From Caldilinea sp. CFX5 (GTDB lineage Bacteria; Chloroflexota; Anaerolineae; Caldilineales; Caldilineaceae): DNA of 64,000 nt. Each line of letters begins with the position of its first letter. Within the stretch, counting starts at the first letter, position 1. The notes below the pieces were generated by a model. The model had not been told where the DNA came from. It saw only the letters and a program-made list of their open reading frames with translations, and ran no database searches. Positions 44,331-52,803 of this stretch are shown here, piece after piece. The stretch spans positions 1-64,000 of the forward strand of contig QWII01000033.1 in the NCBI GenBank assembly GCA_021405325.1, in the 5' to 3' direction. Made by a program: the position numbers and the translations under genes.

Positions 44331-44687
44331 GTGAACAGCACACTTGCCGTGCTATGGTCTTTGGGAATAGTGAGCGGGGGCTTTCTTTGTTACCGGTTAC
44401 TGGTTGGTTTGCTGCACTTGCTGGTGATTCGTTTTGGCGTAGAGTCAACCGCATTGGTGATCAATGCGCAACGCGCGGAAAAGGATGGGAATATCTACTT
44501 GCATGGTCACTACGTCTTTAAGGATGCCGCCGGCCATGACTACACCTTTGCCTTTACCATTTGCGCTGACTGGCCGGGGGATGAACAGTGGCGCAAACTC
44601 ATGCGCGCTTACGCCCAAGGCACACGCAACCCAGTGCGTTACCTGCCGTGGCTGCCCAGTTTCCATGAAGTACAGCCATCGGCGTAG
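44331..44687 (+). CDS. Small membrane protein, DUF3592-like
   Basis: 118 residues from GTG 44331, chosen because GAGGAGG sits 7 nt upstream. One or two N-terminal membrane helices (AVLWSLGIVSGGFLCYRLLV, LLHLLVI) precede a small beta domain (VESTALVINAQRAEKDGNIY, YVFKDAAGHDYTF, NPVRYLPWLPSFHEV) in the pattern of DUF3592 proteins. Function unknown. Confidence 0.65.
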   Translation: MNSTLAVLWSLGIVSGGFLCYRLLVGLLHLLVIRFGVESTALVINAQRAEKDGNIYLHGHYVFKDAAGHDYTFAFTICADWPGDEQWRKLMRAYAQGTRNPVRYLPWLPSFHEVQPSA

Positions 44688-44718
44688 AGACGCACCCTGG
44701 CGGTCGCCCCACGGCTTG

Positions 44719-45129
44719 CTACACCAACAACTCCGCCACCTGTTGCCGCAACTGCGGCAACGACACCAACCCATGATTGATCGCCTTCGGCGTATGGGTG
44801 CGGTCGAGCAGAATCGTCGTCGGCACGGTCATCACTCCATAAAAACGGGCGACCTGTTCTTCTTGCACCGCATCAATTGTATGCAAGTTCACCGGCGCCG
44901 CTGCCGTCAACTGGGTCAAGATCGGCGTCTGCTGTAGGCGGCACTGGGCGCAATGGGGGCCGGTGAAATAAAGAACCGTTGGTCCAGGCGCCAACCGCCC
45001 AGCCAACACCGCCGGTGCGCTACGCTTTGCCAACGTCGCTAAGCGCCGCATTTGGTAAAAGCGCCAAAGTTGCCACAACCCAACCGTCACCGCCACAACA
45101 ACCAACAGAATTAATCCCCGCTCGCTCAT
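44719..45129 (-). CDS. Membrane-anchored thioredoxin-like protein
   Basis: 136 residues from ATG 45129 (GAGAGGA just upstream). A membrane helix (GLILLVVVAVTVGLWQLWRF) is followed by a thioredoxin domain with active site GPHCAQCRLQQTP (CxxC) and cis-Pro strand MTVPTTILLDR. Its neighbour upstream is a DUF4395 membrane protein; such pairs are common and thought to act in thiol or sulfur chemistry at the membrane. The cysteine-biosynthesis genes nearby fit that theme. Confidence 0.85.
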   Translation of the reverse strand: MSERGLILLVVVAVTVGLWQLWRFYQMRRLATLAKRSAPAVLAGRLAPGPTVLYFTGPHCAQCRLQQTPILTQLTAAAPVNLHTIDAVQEEQVARFYGVMTVPTTILLDRTHTPKAINHGLVSLPQLRQQVAELLV

Positions 45130-45242
45130 GCCATTCCTCTCTCCGAAAACTAACAAGGCGACCAGACCAATCACCCCGTTCATGCAGCCATTCCCCAAAT
45201 CCGTTACCATCTAAATCCGTTGTTGTCTCTCTACGGCCAACC

Positions 45243-45674
45243 CTACTGCCACCCCGGCAATGCAAGACGCACCCCGCGCCGCGCAAACTGATAATAGAGA
45301 TAGCAGCCAAGACAGAAGTGTAGGAAGAGATTGACCGCCGCCAGCGCCACAACAATACCCACCAGCAGCCAGCCCAACACGGCCAGCCCGGCGCCCAGCG
45401 CCACGACACTGACCGCTAACATCAGTCCGCCCAACCCTTGGGCAAAAAGATGGGGGGCCTGTTCGTCAGCCACCATCTGCGGCTGTAGGATGCCGTGTGG
45501 TTTCAAGACATGCTTGTAAACCAACTTGAACAGCCCGGCGTTCGGCCACCAGGTGCCGACCAACATCACTGCTGCGACAAACGCGACCAGCCAGATCTGG
45601 TCAAACAAGAAAGCCAGAACAAGCAAAATGATAATCGCCATCTGATTGAAACGAAGCGCACTGTGGTCTAGCAT
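45243..45674 (-). CDS. DUF4395 family membrane protein
   Basis: 143 residues with about four membrane segments (MAIIILLVLAFLFDQIWLVA, AVMLVGTWWP, LMLAVSVVALGAGLAVLGWL, GIVVALAAVNLFLHF) and the typical C-terminal FCLGCYLYYQFAR with two Cys. Seen with thioredoxin-like genes. Function not established. Confidence 0.8.
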   Translation of the reverse strand: MLDHSALRFNQMAIIILLVLAFLFDQIWLVAFVAAVMLVGTWWPNAGLFKLVYKHVLKPHGILQPQMVADEQAPHLFAQGLGGLMLAVSVVALGAGLAVLGWLLVGIVVALAAVNLFLHFCLGCYLYYQFARRGVRLALPGWQ

Positions 45675-45761
45675 GGGTTGTGGTTTCCTTTGAGTGTAAA
45701 ATGTTGATCCTATCCCGTAGGGACAGGTGGCCGATCTAGCGTTGTTTACTACAACATGCGA

Positions 45762-46667
45762 TCAATCGAAAATGCCTAAACTGACATACTTACTGCCATC
45801 ATCGGGCAGCAGGGTGACGATCACGCCCGCGTTGACGGTTTTTGCCACCTCGATTGCGCCTGCCACTGCCGCCCCGCTGCTCACGCCGACAAAGAGGCCG
45901 GCCTGACGCGACAACTGGCGCGTCGTCGCCCAGGCGGCGTCGGCTTCCACCCGTAGATCCTGATCTTGCACCTTGGGGTCAAAGATGCCGGGGGTGATGG
46001 CCGTTTCCAAATACTTCAGCCCTTCGATCACCGACAACTCATCCGCCGGCTGCAAGGCGACCAGTTGAATCGCTGCATTGCGCTCTTTCAGATAGCGCCC
46101 CGTCCCGATAAAGGTGCCGGTGGTGCCCAGCCCGGCGACAAAGTGGGTGACGGCGCCATCCGTCTGCCGCCAGATTTCGGGGCCGGTGCTTTCATAATGG
46201 GCCAGCCAGTTGGCGGGATTATTGTATTGATTGGCGTAAAAGTAGCGCGCCGGCTCAGCCGCCACCAGGCTGCGCACCAACCGAATCGCGCCATCCGAAC
46301 CTTCCAACGGATCGGATTCGATTAAGTGCGCTCCATAGGCCCGCACCAATGCCTTCCGTTCTGCACTGACATTGGCCGGCATCACCAAATGGACAGGGAA
46401 GCCTTTCACCGCCCCAATCAAGGCAAAGGCAATGCCTGTATTCCCGGAACTGCTGTCGATTAAAATCTTGCCCGGCGTCAACTCGCCGGTGCGTTCGGCC
46501 TCTGCGACAATGCGCAACGCCGCCCGCGCCTTCACTGAGCCACCAGGGTTCACCCACTCGGCCTTCGCCAACAGCCGCACCGCCGGCCCTACCCCCAGTT
46601 CCCGCGCAAACGTACTCAGATCCAATAATGGCGTATTACCTACCTGATCGAGAATCGTACCGGTCAC
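45762..46667 (-). CDS. cysM: Cysteine synthase, CysM-like (probable sulfur-carrier-dependent)
   Basis: 301 residues, PLP fold-type II. NPGGSVKARAA holds the PLP Lys (K46), SSGNTGIAF binds phosphate, and GLGTTGTFIGTGRYLK and VGVSSGAAVAGA complete the cofactor site. It joins O-acetylserine or O-phosphoserine to sulfide or to a sulfur-carrier thiocarboxylate. The next genes encode the ThiF/rhodanese activator, the CysO-like carrier and the JAMM peptidase, as in mycobacterial CysM-CysO-Mec cysteine synthesis, so carrier-bound sulfur is the likely donor. Confidence 0.92.
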   Translation of the reverse strand: MTGTILDQVGNTPLLDLSTFARELGVGPAVRLLAKAEWVNPGGSVKARAALRIVAEAERTGELTPGKILIDSSSGNTGIAFALIGAVKGFPVHLVMPANVSAERKALVRAYGAHLIESDPLEGSDGAIRLVRSLVAAEPARYFYANQYNNPANWLAHYESTGPEIWRQTDGAVTHFVAGLGTTGTFIGTGRYLKERNAAIQLVALQPADELSVIEGLKYLETAITPGIFDPKVQDQDLRVEADAAWATTRQLSRQAGLFVGVSSGAAVAGAIEVAKTVNAGVIVTLLPDDGSKYVSLGIFD

Positions 46668-46690
46668 GGTAACTGCTCCTTACTTCGTCG

Positions 46691-46776
46691 AGACACGAGA
46701 CAGGAGACAAGAGACAGGAGACAGGAGACTTAGATCGTCTGTTTCTCTTGTCTCCTGTCTCCTGTCTCCTTGTCTT
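46691..46776. repeat. Heptamer inverted repeat (AGACAGG units)
   Basis: AGACACG, AGACAGG and AGACAAG units at 46691-46729 face their complement at 46747-46776, so transcripts in either direction form a hairpin. It fills the gap between cysM and the ThiF-rhodanese gene. Confidence 0.8.
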
Positions 46777-46779
46777 TCC

Positions 46780-48012
46780 TCAGGCTGCCACCAACGCCCC
46801 AACCGCCTCGCTGTGTCCATTGCGCGAGGGGAGGCCGCAAAATTGTTCATAGTCGATCAACTCCGTCACCGACGGATCTTCGCCGCAGACCGGGCAGTCG
46901 GGGTTGCGTTGGATGCGCAGCGTGCGGAAGGTCATGTCGAGCGTGTCGATCATCAACAATCGCCCAATCAACGTTTCGCCGATGCCCAGAATGAGCTTGA
47001 TCGCTTCAATGGCCTGGGCGGAACCGACGATGCCGGGCAGGACGCCCAAGACGCCCGCTTCGGCGCAACTCGGCACTTCGCCGGGGGGCGGCGGATCGGG
47101 GTAGAGACAGCGGTAGCAGGGGCCGCCCTCGATGCCATGCGCTTCATCACGCGGCTGGTAGACGGTGACCTGGCCTTCAAACATAAAGATGCTGGCATCG
47201 ACCAACGGTTTGCCCAAAAATTGGCAGGCATCGTTGACCAGGTAGCGGGTCGGGAAGTTGTCCGAGCCGTTGAGGACAAGGTCATACTCCCTGATAATCG
47301 CCAACGCGTTGTGGCTGGTGATCGGTTCGCGGTAGCCAATCACCTTGACATCAGGGTTGATGTCCTTGATGCGGTCCGCCGCCGATTCGACTTTGGGGCG
47401 TCCGACATCCTTGTTGCCGTGTAGCAACTGGCGCTGTAAGTTGGAGACATCAACTGTGTCAAAATCGACAATCCCCAAGGTGCCGACCCCAGCCGCTGCC
47501 AGATACATCGCTGCCGGACTACCCAACCCGCCGGCGCCGATGAGCAGCACCTTGCTTTCCAAGAGCTTGATCTGGCCGGCTTCGCCTACTTCCTTTAACA
47601 GCGTATGGCGGCTGTAGCGAATGCGTTGCTCTTCACTTAGCACCAACGGCACCTTGAAATCAAAGCCGGCATTTTTCCAACCGTTAAAGCCGCCAATGAG
47701 GGAGATGGTATTCGCATAGCCCATCTCCTTTAAGTTGCGCGCCGCCAGCGCTGAACGCACACCACCGGCGCAATAGACTACCACCGGCTTGTCGCGCTCC
47801 GGCTGATGTTGTTCGATCTGTAATTCCAAATAACCACGCGGGATAAAAACCGCGTCGGGAATGTGACCCTGGACAAATTCGTCCCGTTCGCGCACATCGA
47901 CCACAGTAAGATTTTCACCGGCTGCCAGACGCCGTTTTAACTCGGACGCTGAGATTTCGGTGATCTCACTCTTGGCCAATTGCACCAGTTGGTCACGGTT
48001 CAATTTGCTCAT
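46780..48012 (-). CDS. moeZ: Rhodanese-ThiF/MoeB-type carrier-activating enzyme (MoeZ-like, inverted domain order)
   Basis: 410 residues from ATG 48012 (GAGGAG 7 nt upstream). Residues about 20-125 are a rhodanese domain (VVDVRERDEF, active site VVVYCAGGVRSA). Residues about 135-400 are the E1-like domain: HTLLKEVGEAGQIKLLES, GAGGLGSPAAMYLAAAGVG, DVSNLQRQLLHG, a Cys in VPSCAEAGVLGVLPG and Zn cysteines in CYRCLYP and CPVCGED. It should adenylate and thiolate the CysO-like carrier encoded 98 bp upstream. In MOCS3/MoeZ the rhodanese domain is at the C-terminus; here it is at the N-terminus. Confidence 0.88.
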   Translation of the reverse strand: MSKLNRDQLVQLAKSEITEISASELKRRLAAGENLTVVDVRERDEFVQGHIPDAVFIPRGYLELQIEQHQPERDKPVVVYCAGGVRSALAARNLKEMGYANTISLIGGFNGWKNAGFDFKVPLVLSEEQRIRYSRHTLLKEVGEAGQIKLLESKVLLIGAGGLGSPAAMYLAAAGVGTLGIVDFDTVDVSNLQRQLLHGNKDVGRPKVESAADRIKDINPDVKVIGYREPITSHNALAIIREYDLVLNGSDNFPTRYLVNDACQFLGKPLVDASIFMFEGQVTVYQPRDEAHGIEGGPCYRCLYPDPPPPGEVPSCAEAGVLGVLPGIVGSAQAIEAIKLILGIGETLIGRLLMIDTLDMTFRTLRIQRNPDCPVCGEDPSVTELIDYEQFCGLPSRNGHSEAVGALVAA

Positions 48013-48039
48013 CTTGCTACTCCTCTTATTCTGTCGCAG

Positions 48040-48102
48040 TTGGGTAGTTGGGTGCTGCGGTGGTTTCGACAGGCTCAACCACCGCAGCACCCAACTACCC
48101 AA
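48040..48102. repeat. 26-bp perfect palindrome with inverted loop TCGACAGGCTC
   Basis: Arms 48040-48065 and 48077-48102 are perfect complements; the 11-nt loop is the reverse complement of the loops at 2147-2157 and 39080-39090. It lies between cysO and the ThiF-rhodanese gene. Confidence 0.9.
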
Positions 48103-48109
48103 CTTTGCT

Positions 48110-48391
48110 CTACACTGCCTGTCCACCTGCCATTGCCGGAACAATCGAGACTTGATCGGTGGCTTTGACGGTGGTTGCCAGCCCTTGCAACGTGCGAATC
48201 TCGCTCTCATTGACAAAGACATTGATAAAGCGCTTGACATTGCCCTCGCCGTCTAAAATCTTCTCAGAAATCCCGGGGTACTGTTTTTCAAGCGTTTGCA
48301 TGAGCGCGCCAATCGTTTCCCCTTCCACAGTCAACTTGCCTTGTCCGCCAGTCAGGCGGCGTAACGGCGTTGGCACTAACACTGTCGCCAT
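48110..48391 (-). CDS. cysO: CysO/MoaD/ThiS-like sulfur carrier with C-terminal extension after GG
   Basis: 93 residues with a beta-grasp fold: VLVPTPLRRLTGGQ, LMQTLEKQYPGISEKI, FINVFVNESEIRTL, VSIVPAMAGG. Active carriers end in Gly-Gly, but here GG (89-90) is followed by QAV. Three residues must be removed before thiocarboxylation, and the JAMM peptidase nearby is the obvious candidate. It is upstream of the activating enzyme and of cysM on the same strand. Confidence 0.85.
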   Translation of the reverse strand: MATVLVPTPLRRLTGGQGKLTVEGETIGALMQTLEKQYPGISEKILDGEGNVKRFINVFVNESEIRTLQGLATTVKATDQVSIVPAMAGGQAV

Positions 48392-48450
48392 TGGTACTAC
48401 ACTCCTTTGTTAAGATAAAGGTAACTACCAAGCCACCCCGCCCTAACCTT

Positions 48451-48506
48451 CCCCTGCTAAGGGAGGGAATCGTGGTGCGCTCCACAGTTCCCTCCCTTAG
48501 CAGGGG
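48451..48506. repeat. 19-bp palindrome CCCCTGCTAAGGGAGGGAA upstream of cysO
   Basis: Arms 48451-48469 and 48488-48506 are perfect complements. CTAACC near 48443 also pairs with GGTTAG near 48545. It lies in the cysO leader (minus strand). Confidence 0.75.
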
Positions 48507-48659
48507 AGCGCGCCTGGTAGGCAACCGCTTCTAGGCGCGGGAGGGGTTAGTCGTTACAGATAAAGTCGGAAAGTCAAGTAGTCCGTAGTTCTGAGTCTCA
48601 TGTGGGTCTGCCAACCCTATTGACTGCAGACTCTGGACTCTGGACTTTGGACTGTAAGA

Positions 48660-49014
48660 ATAAAAAAGCCGAATCCATCAAAACGATGAATTCGGCAGGA
48701 AAGACCTTGTTGGTTACGCTGTTCTCGATAAGCGGTCGAGTGATCCAGCAACGTAGCGTTGGGGCAACCGGCTATCGGCGAACAGGCATAAAAAGTTTGC
48801 ACGTTCTTCATCGCTTGAGCTATCGCTCTTGTGTCGGTGGCAAAGGCCATCGGCGGGGCAACCAGCTTCATGCTGGCGGCTCCCGCTATCGACACAAGCA
48901 AGCCTGCGCAACAAGCGAAATCATCATAATCGTGCAACCCTCTCACCCTGGTACTTGTATAGCAATGGTTGTCTGAACCAATTGATACAGGCACTATAAA
49001 ATTTATATCGACTT
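48660..49014 (-). ncRNA. Candidate structured non-coding RNA of about 350 nt, family unknown
   Basis: On the minus strand a near-consensus promoter (49021-49050) is followed by about 340 nt without a convincing gene and then by a strong intrinsic terminator (48662-48696). The RNA has several complementary segments, for example GCTTGTGTCG/CGACACAAG, TTCGCTTG/CAAGCGA, GTTGCACG/CGTGCAA, CAACG/CGTTG and CTGTTC/GAACAG with adjoining CGATA/TATCG. I looked for hallmarks of RNase P, tmRNA, SRP, 6S, T-box, SAM, cobalamin, TPP, FMN and c-di-AMP RNAs and found none. It sits between the JAMM gene and cysO, so it may be a stand-alone RNA or a leader. Confidence 0.5.
48662..48696 (-). terminator. Intrinsic terminator of the candidate ncRNA
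   Basis: Arms 48668-48679 and 48685-48696 (GCCGAATTCATC on the minus strand; one mismatch), a 5-nt loop and a TTTTTT tract at 48662-48667. Confidence 0.8.
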
Positions 49015-49020
49015 TTGTCT

Positions 49021-49050
49021 AGTATACTGGCTTCCCGTTGCTTTTGTCAA
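49021..49050 (-). promoter_or_regulatory. Strong sigma-70-type promoter of the candidate ncRNA
   Basis: On the minus strand TTGACA (49045-49050), 18-bp spacer, TATACT (49021-49026). Transcription would start near 49014. It lies just after the stop codon of the JAMM gene. Confidence 0.7.
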
Positions 49051-49062
49051 TCTGGCCCAAAG

Positions 49063-49668
49063 CTAAAGCGCGTTCGTCTGGACGGTAATAGGATATTCGT
49101 GCAAGGAAACGATACGCGCTTCCACCGCTTGCGCATCTTCGTAGTAGACCACGTAGAAGGGCAACGACGCTTCCTCGGCGATGGCTTGTAACGCCGGTGG
49201 CACAGGCATCGCCGCACTTTGATAATAGGCGAAGAGATGGGGGCGCGTCTCGTAAAAGGCCAGGGCGTTTTTCAAGGCCGCCACATCGACATCGACAAAG
49301 TGGGTGATCATGCGAAAGGCGCGGATGACCGGCGCGTCGTCATGTTCTAGTGAACAGATCAGATAGATGCTATCAGGATAGGTGGCATTCCAGGCATCGG
49401 TGGCCGAGGGATAGGCGACCGAAACAGGGTGCGAATGGTAGACCGCCATCATCTCATCGCCGCTGTTTTCAAATTTGAATTGCAGCAGCAAGGTCTGTTC
49501 ATCGACTTCGTAGTTTTCAATCCGTTCGCGCGCCACGTTGCGCCCGCGGAATAACTCATAGGCCACCATGGCGCGCCCGCGCAAGATGCCGCAGATCTCT
49601 TCCGGCTTGCCTTCGCGGGCATGAGCAATGATTTCATCGTAAATGTGCTGGGGTAATTGAACAGTCAT
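49063..49668 (-). CDS. mec: JAMM/MPN+ metallopeptidase, Mec-like
   Basis: 201 residues. The JAMM metal site is complete: Glu in [11 protein letters not shown] (about 21-31), then [17 protein letters not shown] (HxHP, S, D). The N-terminal half is the MPN fold; the C-terminal half (about 125-201) is an extra alpha-beta region of unknown use. In mycobacteria Mec frees cysteine from CysO-Cys. Here it may also trim the QAV tail of the carrier. Same strand as cysO, the activator and cysM, separated from cysO by the candidate ncRNA. Confidence 0.85.
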   Translation of the reverse strand: MTVQLPQHIYDEIIAHAREGKPEEICGILRGRAMVAYELFRGRNVARERIENYEVDEQTLLLQFKFENSGDEMMAVYHSHPVSVAYPSATDAWNATYPDSIYLICSLEHDDAPVIRAFRMITHFVDVDVAALKNALAFYETRPHLFAYYQSAAMPVPPALQAIAEEASLPFYVVYYEDAQAVEARIVSLHEYPITVQTNAL

Positions 49669-50079
49669 CGTTGTCTTCGGTTTCCGCTCTATTCACTAAT
49701 CATGCTGCCCCAGCAAGGGTTCACTGGGTCGAGGCAATTGCCTTGCTGGCATAGTAACCGATCCCAGGCGATTTTACCAAAGTTAGCAAGCGCATCCGGT
49801 AAAAAAGTTGTAACTACTAAGCTCCTAGCCGGTCCATGACCGGCGCCGAGACGCCGGTCACGGACCGGCTAGGAGCGGGCTTAGTAGTTACAAAAAGTTG
49901 CAGAAAGGAATCGTAAGTTGCCTCTTTGCCGTAACCTGATTATAATGGGTCTCCTATCCATTACGTCTGCCACTATTGTACATATTTTGTATATATGTTG
50001 GGTTTGTCGGCTCCCCGTCCGTCAACAAAACCCGTTTTCATCAATGTAAAACCGAATCCAACCACAAGGAGAACCAGAG
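49669..50079. other. Intergenic gap with palindromic element
   Basis: No gene is supported. It holds the palindrome at 49811-49891 and the AT-rich promoter region before the TRAP-type binding-protein gene. Confidence 0.5.
49802..49900. repeat. Palindromic element with CCGGTCC core, flanked by AAAAAGTTG direct repeats
   Basis: Outer arms TAACTACTAAGC (49811-49822) and complement (49879-49890) enclose GCTCCTAGCCGGTCCATGAC and its near-perfect complement. AAAAAGTTG is present at 49802-49810 and 49892-49900, like a 9-bp target duplication. Confidence 0.75.
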
Positions 50080-51219
50080 ATGAACCGTCGTGAGTTTATG
50101 CAGAATCTAGCCATTCGCACCACCGCGGCCACGGCGCTTGGTCTGGCTGCCGGTTGCGCGGCCCAGGAAGTCGGCGTGGCGCCCCAGGCTGAATCGGCTG
50201 CCGCCCAGGAGTTGCCCGAATTGACTTGGGATATGCCCACCAGTTGGCCGGTGGCATTGGACACGATCTTCGGTGGCGCCACCACCTTTGCCGACACGGT
50301 GAGTGCGCTTACCGGTGGTCGCTTCAAGATCAACGCCCGCCCCGCCGGCGAACTGGCGCCCGGCACCGAGGTCTTGAATGTGGTGCAAGAAGGCGCCTTC
50401 CCCATTGGTCACACCGCCTCCTACTACTATGTCGGCAAAAGCCCTGTCACCGCCTTTGGCACGGCGCTTCCCTTTGGCTTCACGGCCCAGCAACAGAACG
50501 CCTGGCTCTACGAAGGCGGTGGTTTGACCAAAATGCAGGAGATCTACGCCAAACTCTTCAACGTCATTCAATTCCCGGCCGGCAACACCGGTGTGCAGAT
50601 GGGCGGTTGGTTCCGCAAGGAGATCAACACCGTCGCTGACCTGCAAGGATTGAAGATGCGTATCCCTGGCTTGGGTGGGCAAGTGATGGCAAAATTGGGC
50701 GTCACCGTACAAACGCTGCCCGGCGGTGAAATCTTCCAGGCGCTCCAGACCGGCGCCATCGACGCGGCGGAATGGGTCGGCCCCTATGATGATGAAAAAT
50801 TAGGTCTGCAGAAGGCCGCCCAGTTCTACTACTATCCTGGTTGGTGGGAGCCGGGTCCTTCCCTCGAAGTTGAGATCAATCTGGACGAATGGAATAAGCT
50901 GCCGGCTTTCTACCAAGAAGTGATCAAAACTTCCGCCTATGTCGCCAACATGACCATGTTGGCGCGCTATGATGCCCGCAACAACGACGCCCTGGGGCGC
51001 CTGCTCGAAGGTGGCGCGCAACTGCGCGGCTACAGCCAGGAAATTCTCGAAGCCGCTGAAAAGGCTTCTTTTGAACTGTATGATGAACTGGCCGGCAAGG
51101 ATGCCGACTTCGCCGCTGTCTACGAAGAGTGGAAGACTTTCCGCCAACGCATCTACGCCTGGCACAACATCAACGAAGGCAGCTTCTCCCGCTACTATAG
51201 CAGCAAACTCAATCAATAA
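50080..51219 (+). CDS. TRAP transporter solute-binding protein (DctP-like), Tat-type lipoprotein signal
   Basis: 379 residues. A Tat signal ([17 protein letters not shown]) and lipobox-like LAAGC start the protein. TRAP family features are [40 protein letters not shown] with the conserved Arg that binds a carboxylate, and [20 protein letters not shown] followed by [15 protein letters not shown]. An AAGGAG site precedes the ATG. The two permease genes lie next to it but on the opposite strand, convergent with it. Ligand probably an organic acid. Confidence 0.93.
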   Translation: MNRREFMQNLAIRTTAATALGLAAGCAAQEVGVAPQAESAAAQELPELTWDMPTSWPVALDTIFGGATTFADTVSALTGGRFKINARPAGELAPGTEVLNVVQEGAFPIGHTASYYYVGKSPVTAFGTALPFGFTAQQQNAWLYEGGGLTKMQEIYAKLFNVIQFPAGNTGVQMGGWFRKEINTVADLQGLKMRIPGLGGQVMAKLGVTVQTLPGGEIFQALQTGAIDAAEWVGPYDDEKLGLQKAAQFYYYPGWWEPGPSLEVEINLDEWNKLPAFYQEVIKTSAYVANMTMLARYDARNNDALGRLLEGGAQLRGYSQEILEAAEKASFELYDELAGKDADFAAVYEEWKTFRQRIYAWHNINEGSFSRYYSSKLNQ

Positions 51220-51299
51220 CCACCACCCGAAGCGGTCAGGGTTTCTCAACCTGGCCGCTTTGGCTATTTTTATGGGCGATGGCGCCCTTTTCCTGTTGT

Positions 51300-52769
51300 T
51301 TACAAAGCGACTTGGCTGGCCTTCCGGCCGCGCAGAATGCGCCCGATGATCACCAGAATCAAGCCTGCGATCAGGGTGTAAAACCAGATCGTCATCATGC
51401 CGCTATCGCTTTGCACGCCGCCGGCGCTCAGACGCATGGCCGCCGAAAGATCGATAAGCCAGCGCACCGTTTGGGGGAAGAGAATGACCAGGAGCAAGAC
51501 AACAACCTGAATCAGCACAAAGGGCAGCGCACCTCGATGAATGTCAAAGGTGGATACTTCTTTGGGCGCCGTACTTTGCAGATAGAAAAGCGAGAAGCCC
51601 ACCGGCGGTGAAATAAAGGCGGTCTGCAAATTGACCGCCATGACAATGGCAAACCACGCTTTGTCAATGCCCAGCGCTTCCATGGCCGGCACCAGCAGCG
51701 GCATGACGATAAAGCAGATTTCGGTAAACTCCAGCGGGATGCCCAACAGGAAGACGGCAATGTTGGCAATGATAATAAAGCCCACATAGCCACCCGGTGC
51801 ATTGACCAACAACTCGGTGATCAACTGCTTGCCGCCCAACGCATCAAAGACCAGGCTAAAGAGCGAAGCGCAGAAGAGGATCATCACCACCAGCGCCGTT
51901 GTCAACATCGTGGAGCGGGCGGCCTCCTTCAATAACTTCCAGTTGAGTTTGCGATCCATCGCCGCCAGCAGACAGGCGCCAACGGCCCCGACTGTACCGG
52001 CCTCTGTTGGCGTGGCAATACCGCCAAAGATGCTGCCCAACACCGCCATGATCAACAGCACGGGGGGCAAGACGGAATTAATGCTTTGCAACAGCAAGGG
52101 CCAGCCTTTGATTTGACGCGCTTCGGGTGGCAGCGCCGGCGCCGAACCAGGGCGCAAGTAGGCAACCACCAAAATGTAGAGGGCATACGAACCGGCCAAC
52201 ATCAAACCGGGGATAACCGCGCCCAAAAAGAGATCGCCGACATCCACCCCAATCTGATCGCTCAACAAGATCAAGACCAGACTCGGCGGGATCATTTGGG
52301 CCAGCGTCCCTGATGCCACAATGGCGCCGGAAGCCAGCCGTTTGTCATAGCCATAGCGCAACATGGTGCGCAGCGTCAACATGCCCATGACAATAATCGT
52401 CGCCGCTACTACGCCGGTCGTCGCCGCCAGCATCGTGCCGACGATCACCACTGCCAAGCCCAAGCCGCCGCGCAGCGGGCCTAAGAGAATCCCCACGGTG
52501 TTCAATAGATCCTCGGCCAGCCCTGATTTCTCTAAGACTGCGCCCAGAAAGATAAAGTAGGGGATCGCCAAGAGCGTAAAGTTGGACATGGTGCCGAACC
52601 AGATGAAGAGCAGCGCTCGCAACCGGTTTGGATCGACAATGTCCAACGCATAGCCGATAATACCAAAGACAATCGCTGTCCCGGCGAACGAAAAAGCCAC
52701 CGGGTACCCGCTCAACAAAATGATGATAAAGCCGGCAAACATGGCAACGGCCAGCCATTCATAACCCAT
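51300..52769 (-). CDS. TRAP transporter large permease (DctM-like)
   Basis: 489 residues with about 12 membrane helices. Family motifs include [80 protein letters not shown] and [20 protein letters not shown]. It carries out sodium-coupled uptake with the small subunit encoded upstream. Convergent with the binding-protein gene, so the three parts are not in one operon. Confidence 0.93.
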   Translation of the reverse strand: MGYEWLAVAMFAGFIIILLSGYPVAFSFAGTAIVFGIIGYALDIVDPNRLRALLFIWFGTMSNFTLLAIPYFIFLGAVLEKSGLAEDLLNTVGILLGPLRGGLGLAVVIVGTMLAATTGVVAATIIVMGMLTLRTMLRYGYDKRLASGAIVASGTLAQMIPPSLVLILLSDQIGVDVGDLFLGAVIPGLMLAGSYALYILVVAYLRPGSAPALPPEARQIKGWPLLLQSINSVLPPVLLIMAVLGSIFGGIATPTEAGTVGAVGACLLAAMDRKLNWKLLKEAARSTMLTTALVVMILFCASLFSLVFDALGGKQLITELLVNAPGGYVGFIIIANIAVFLLGIPLEFTEICFIVMPLLVPAMEALGIDKAWFAIVMAVNLQTAFISPPVGFSLFYLQSTAPKEVSTFDIHRGALPFVLIQVVVLLLVILFPQTVRWLIDLSAAMRLSAGGVQSDSGMMTIWFYTLIAGLILVIIGRILRGRKASQVAL

Positions 52770-52803
52770 TCGATCACTCCTTGTTACTGCTGTTTATGTT
52801 TTA

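Noticed and set aside
48013..48240. N-terminal extension of the ThiF-rhodanese gene through the hairpin
   Set aside because: The extension would translate the palindrome and part of cysO; a good ribosome-binding site supports ATG 48012. The same applies to upstream extensions at 2145 and 39097.
48617..48994. 125-codon frame through the candidate ncRNA
   Set aside because: Covers promoter-proximal RNA and terminator, has no ribosome-binding site of note, and ends beyond the terminator; the pairing pattern suggests RNA instead.
48660..49014. Identity as RNase P, tmRNA, T-box, SAM, cobalamin, TPP, FMN or c-di-AMP RNA
   Set aside because: Conserved sequences of these families were not found on either strand; short look-alikes such as GCCGATGGCC are out of order.
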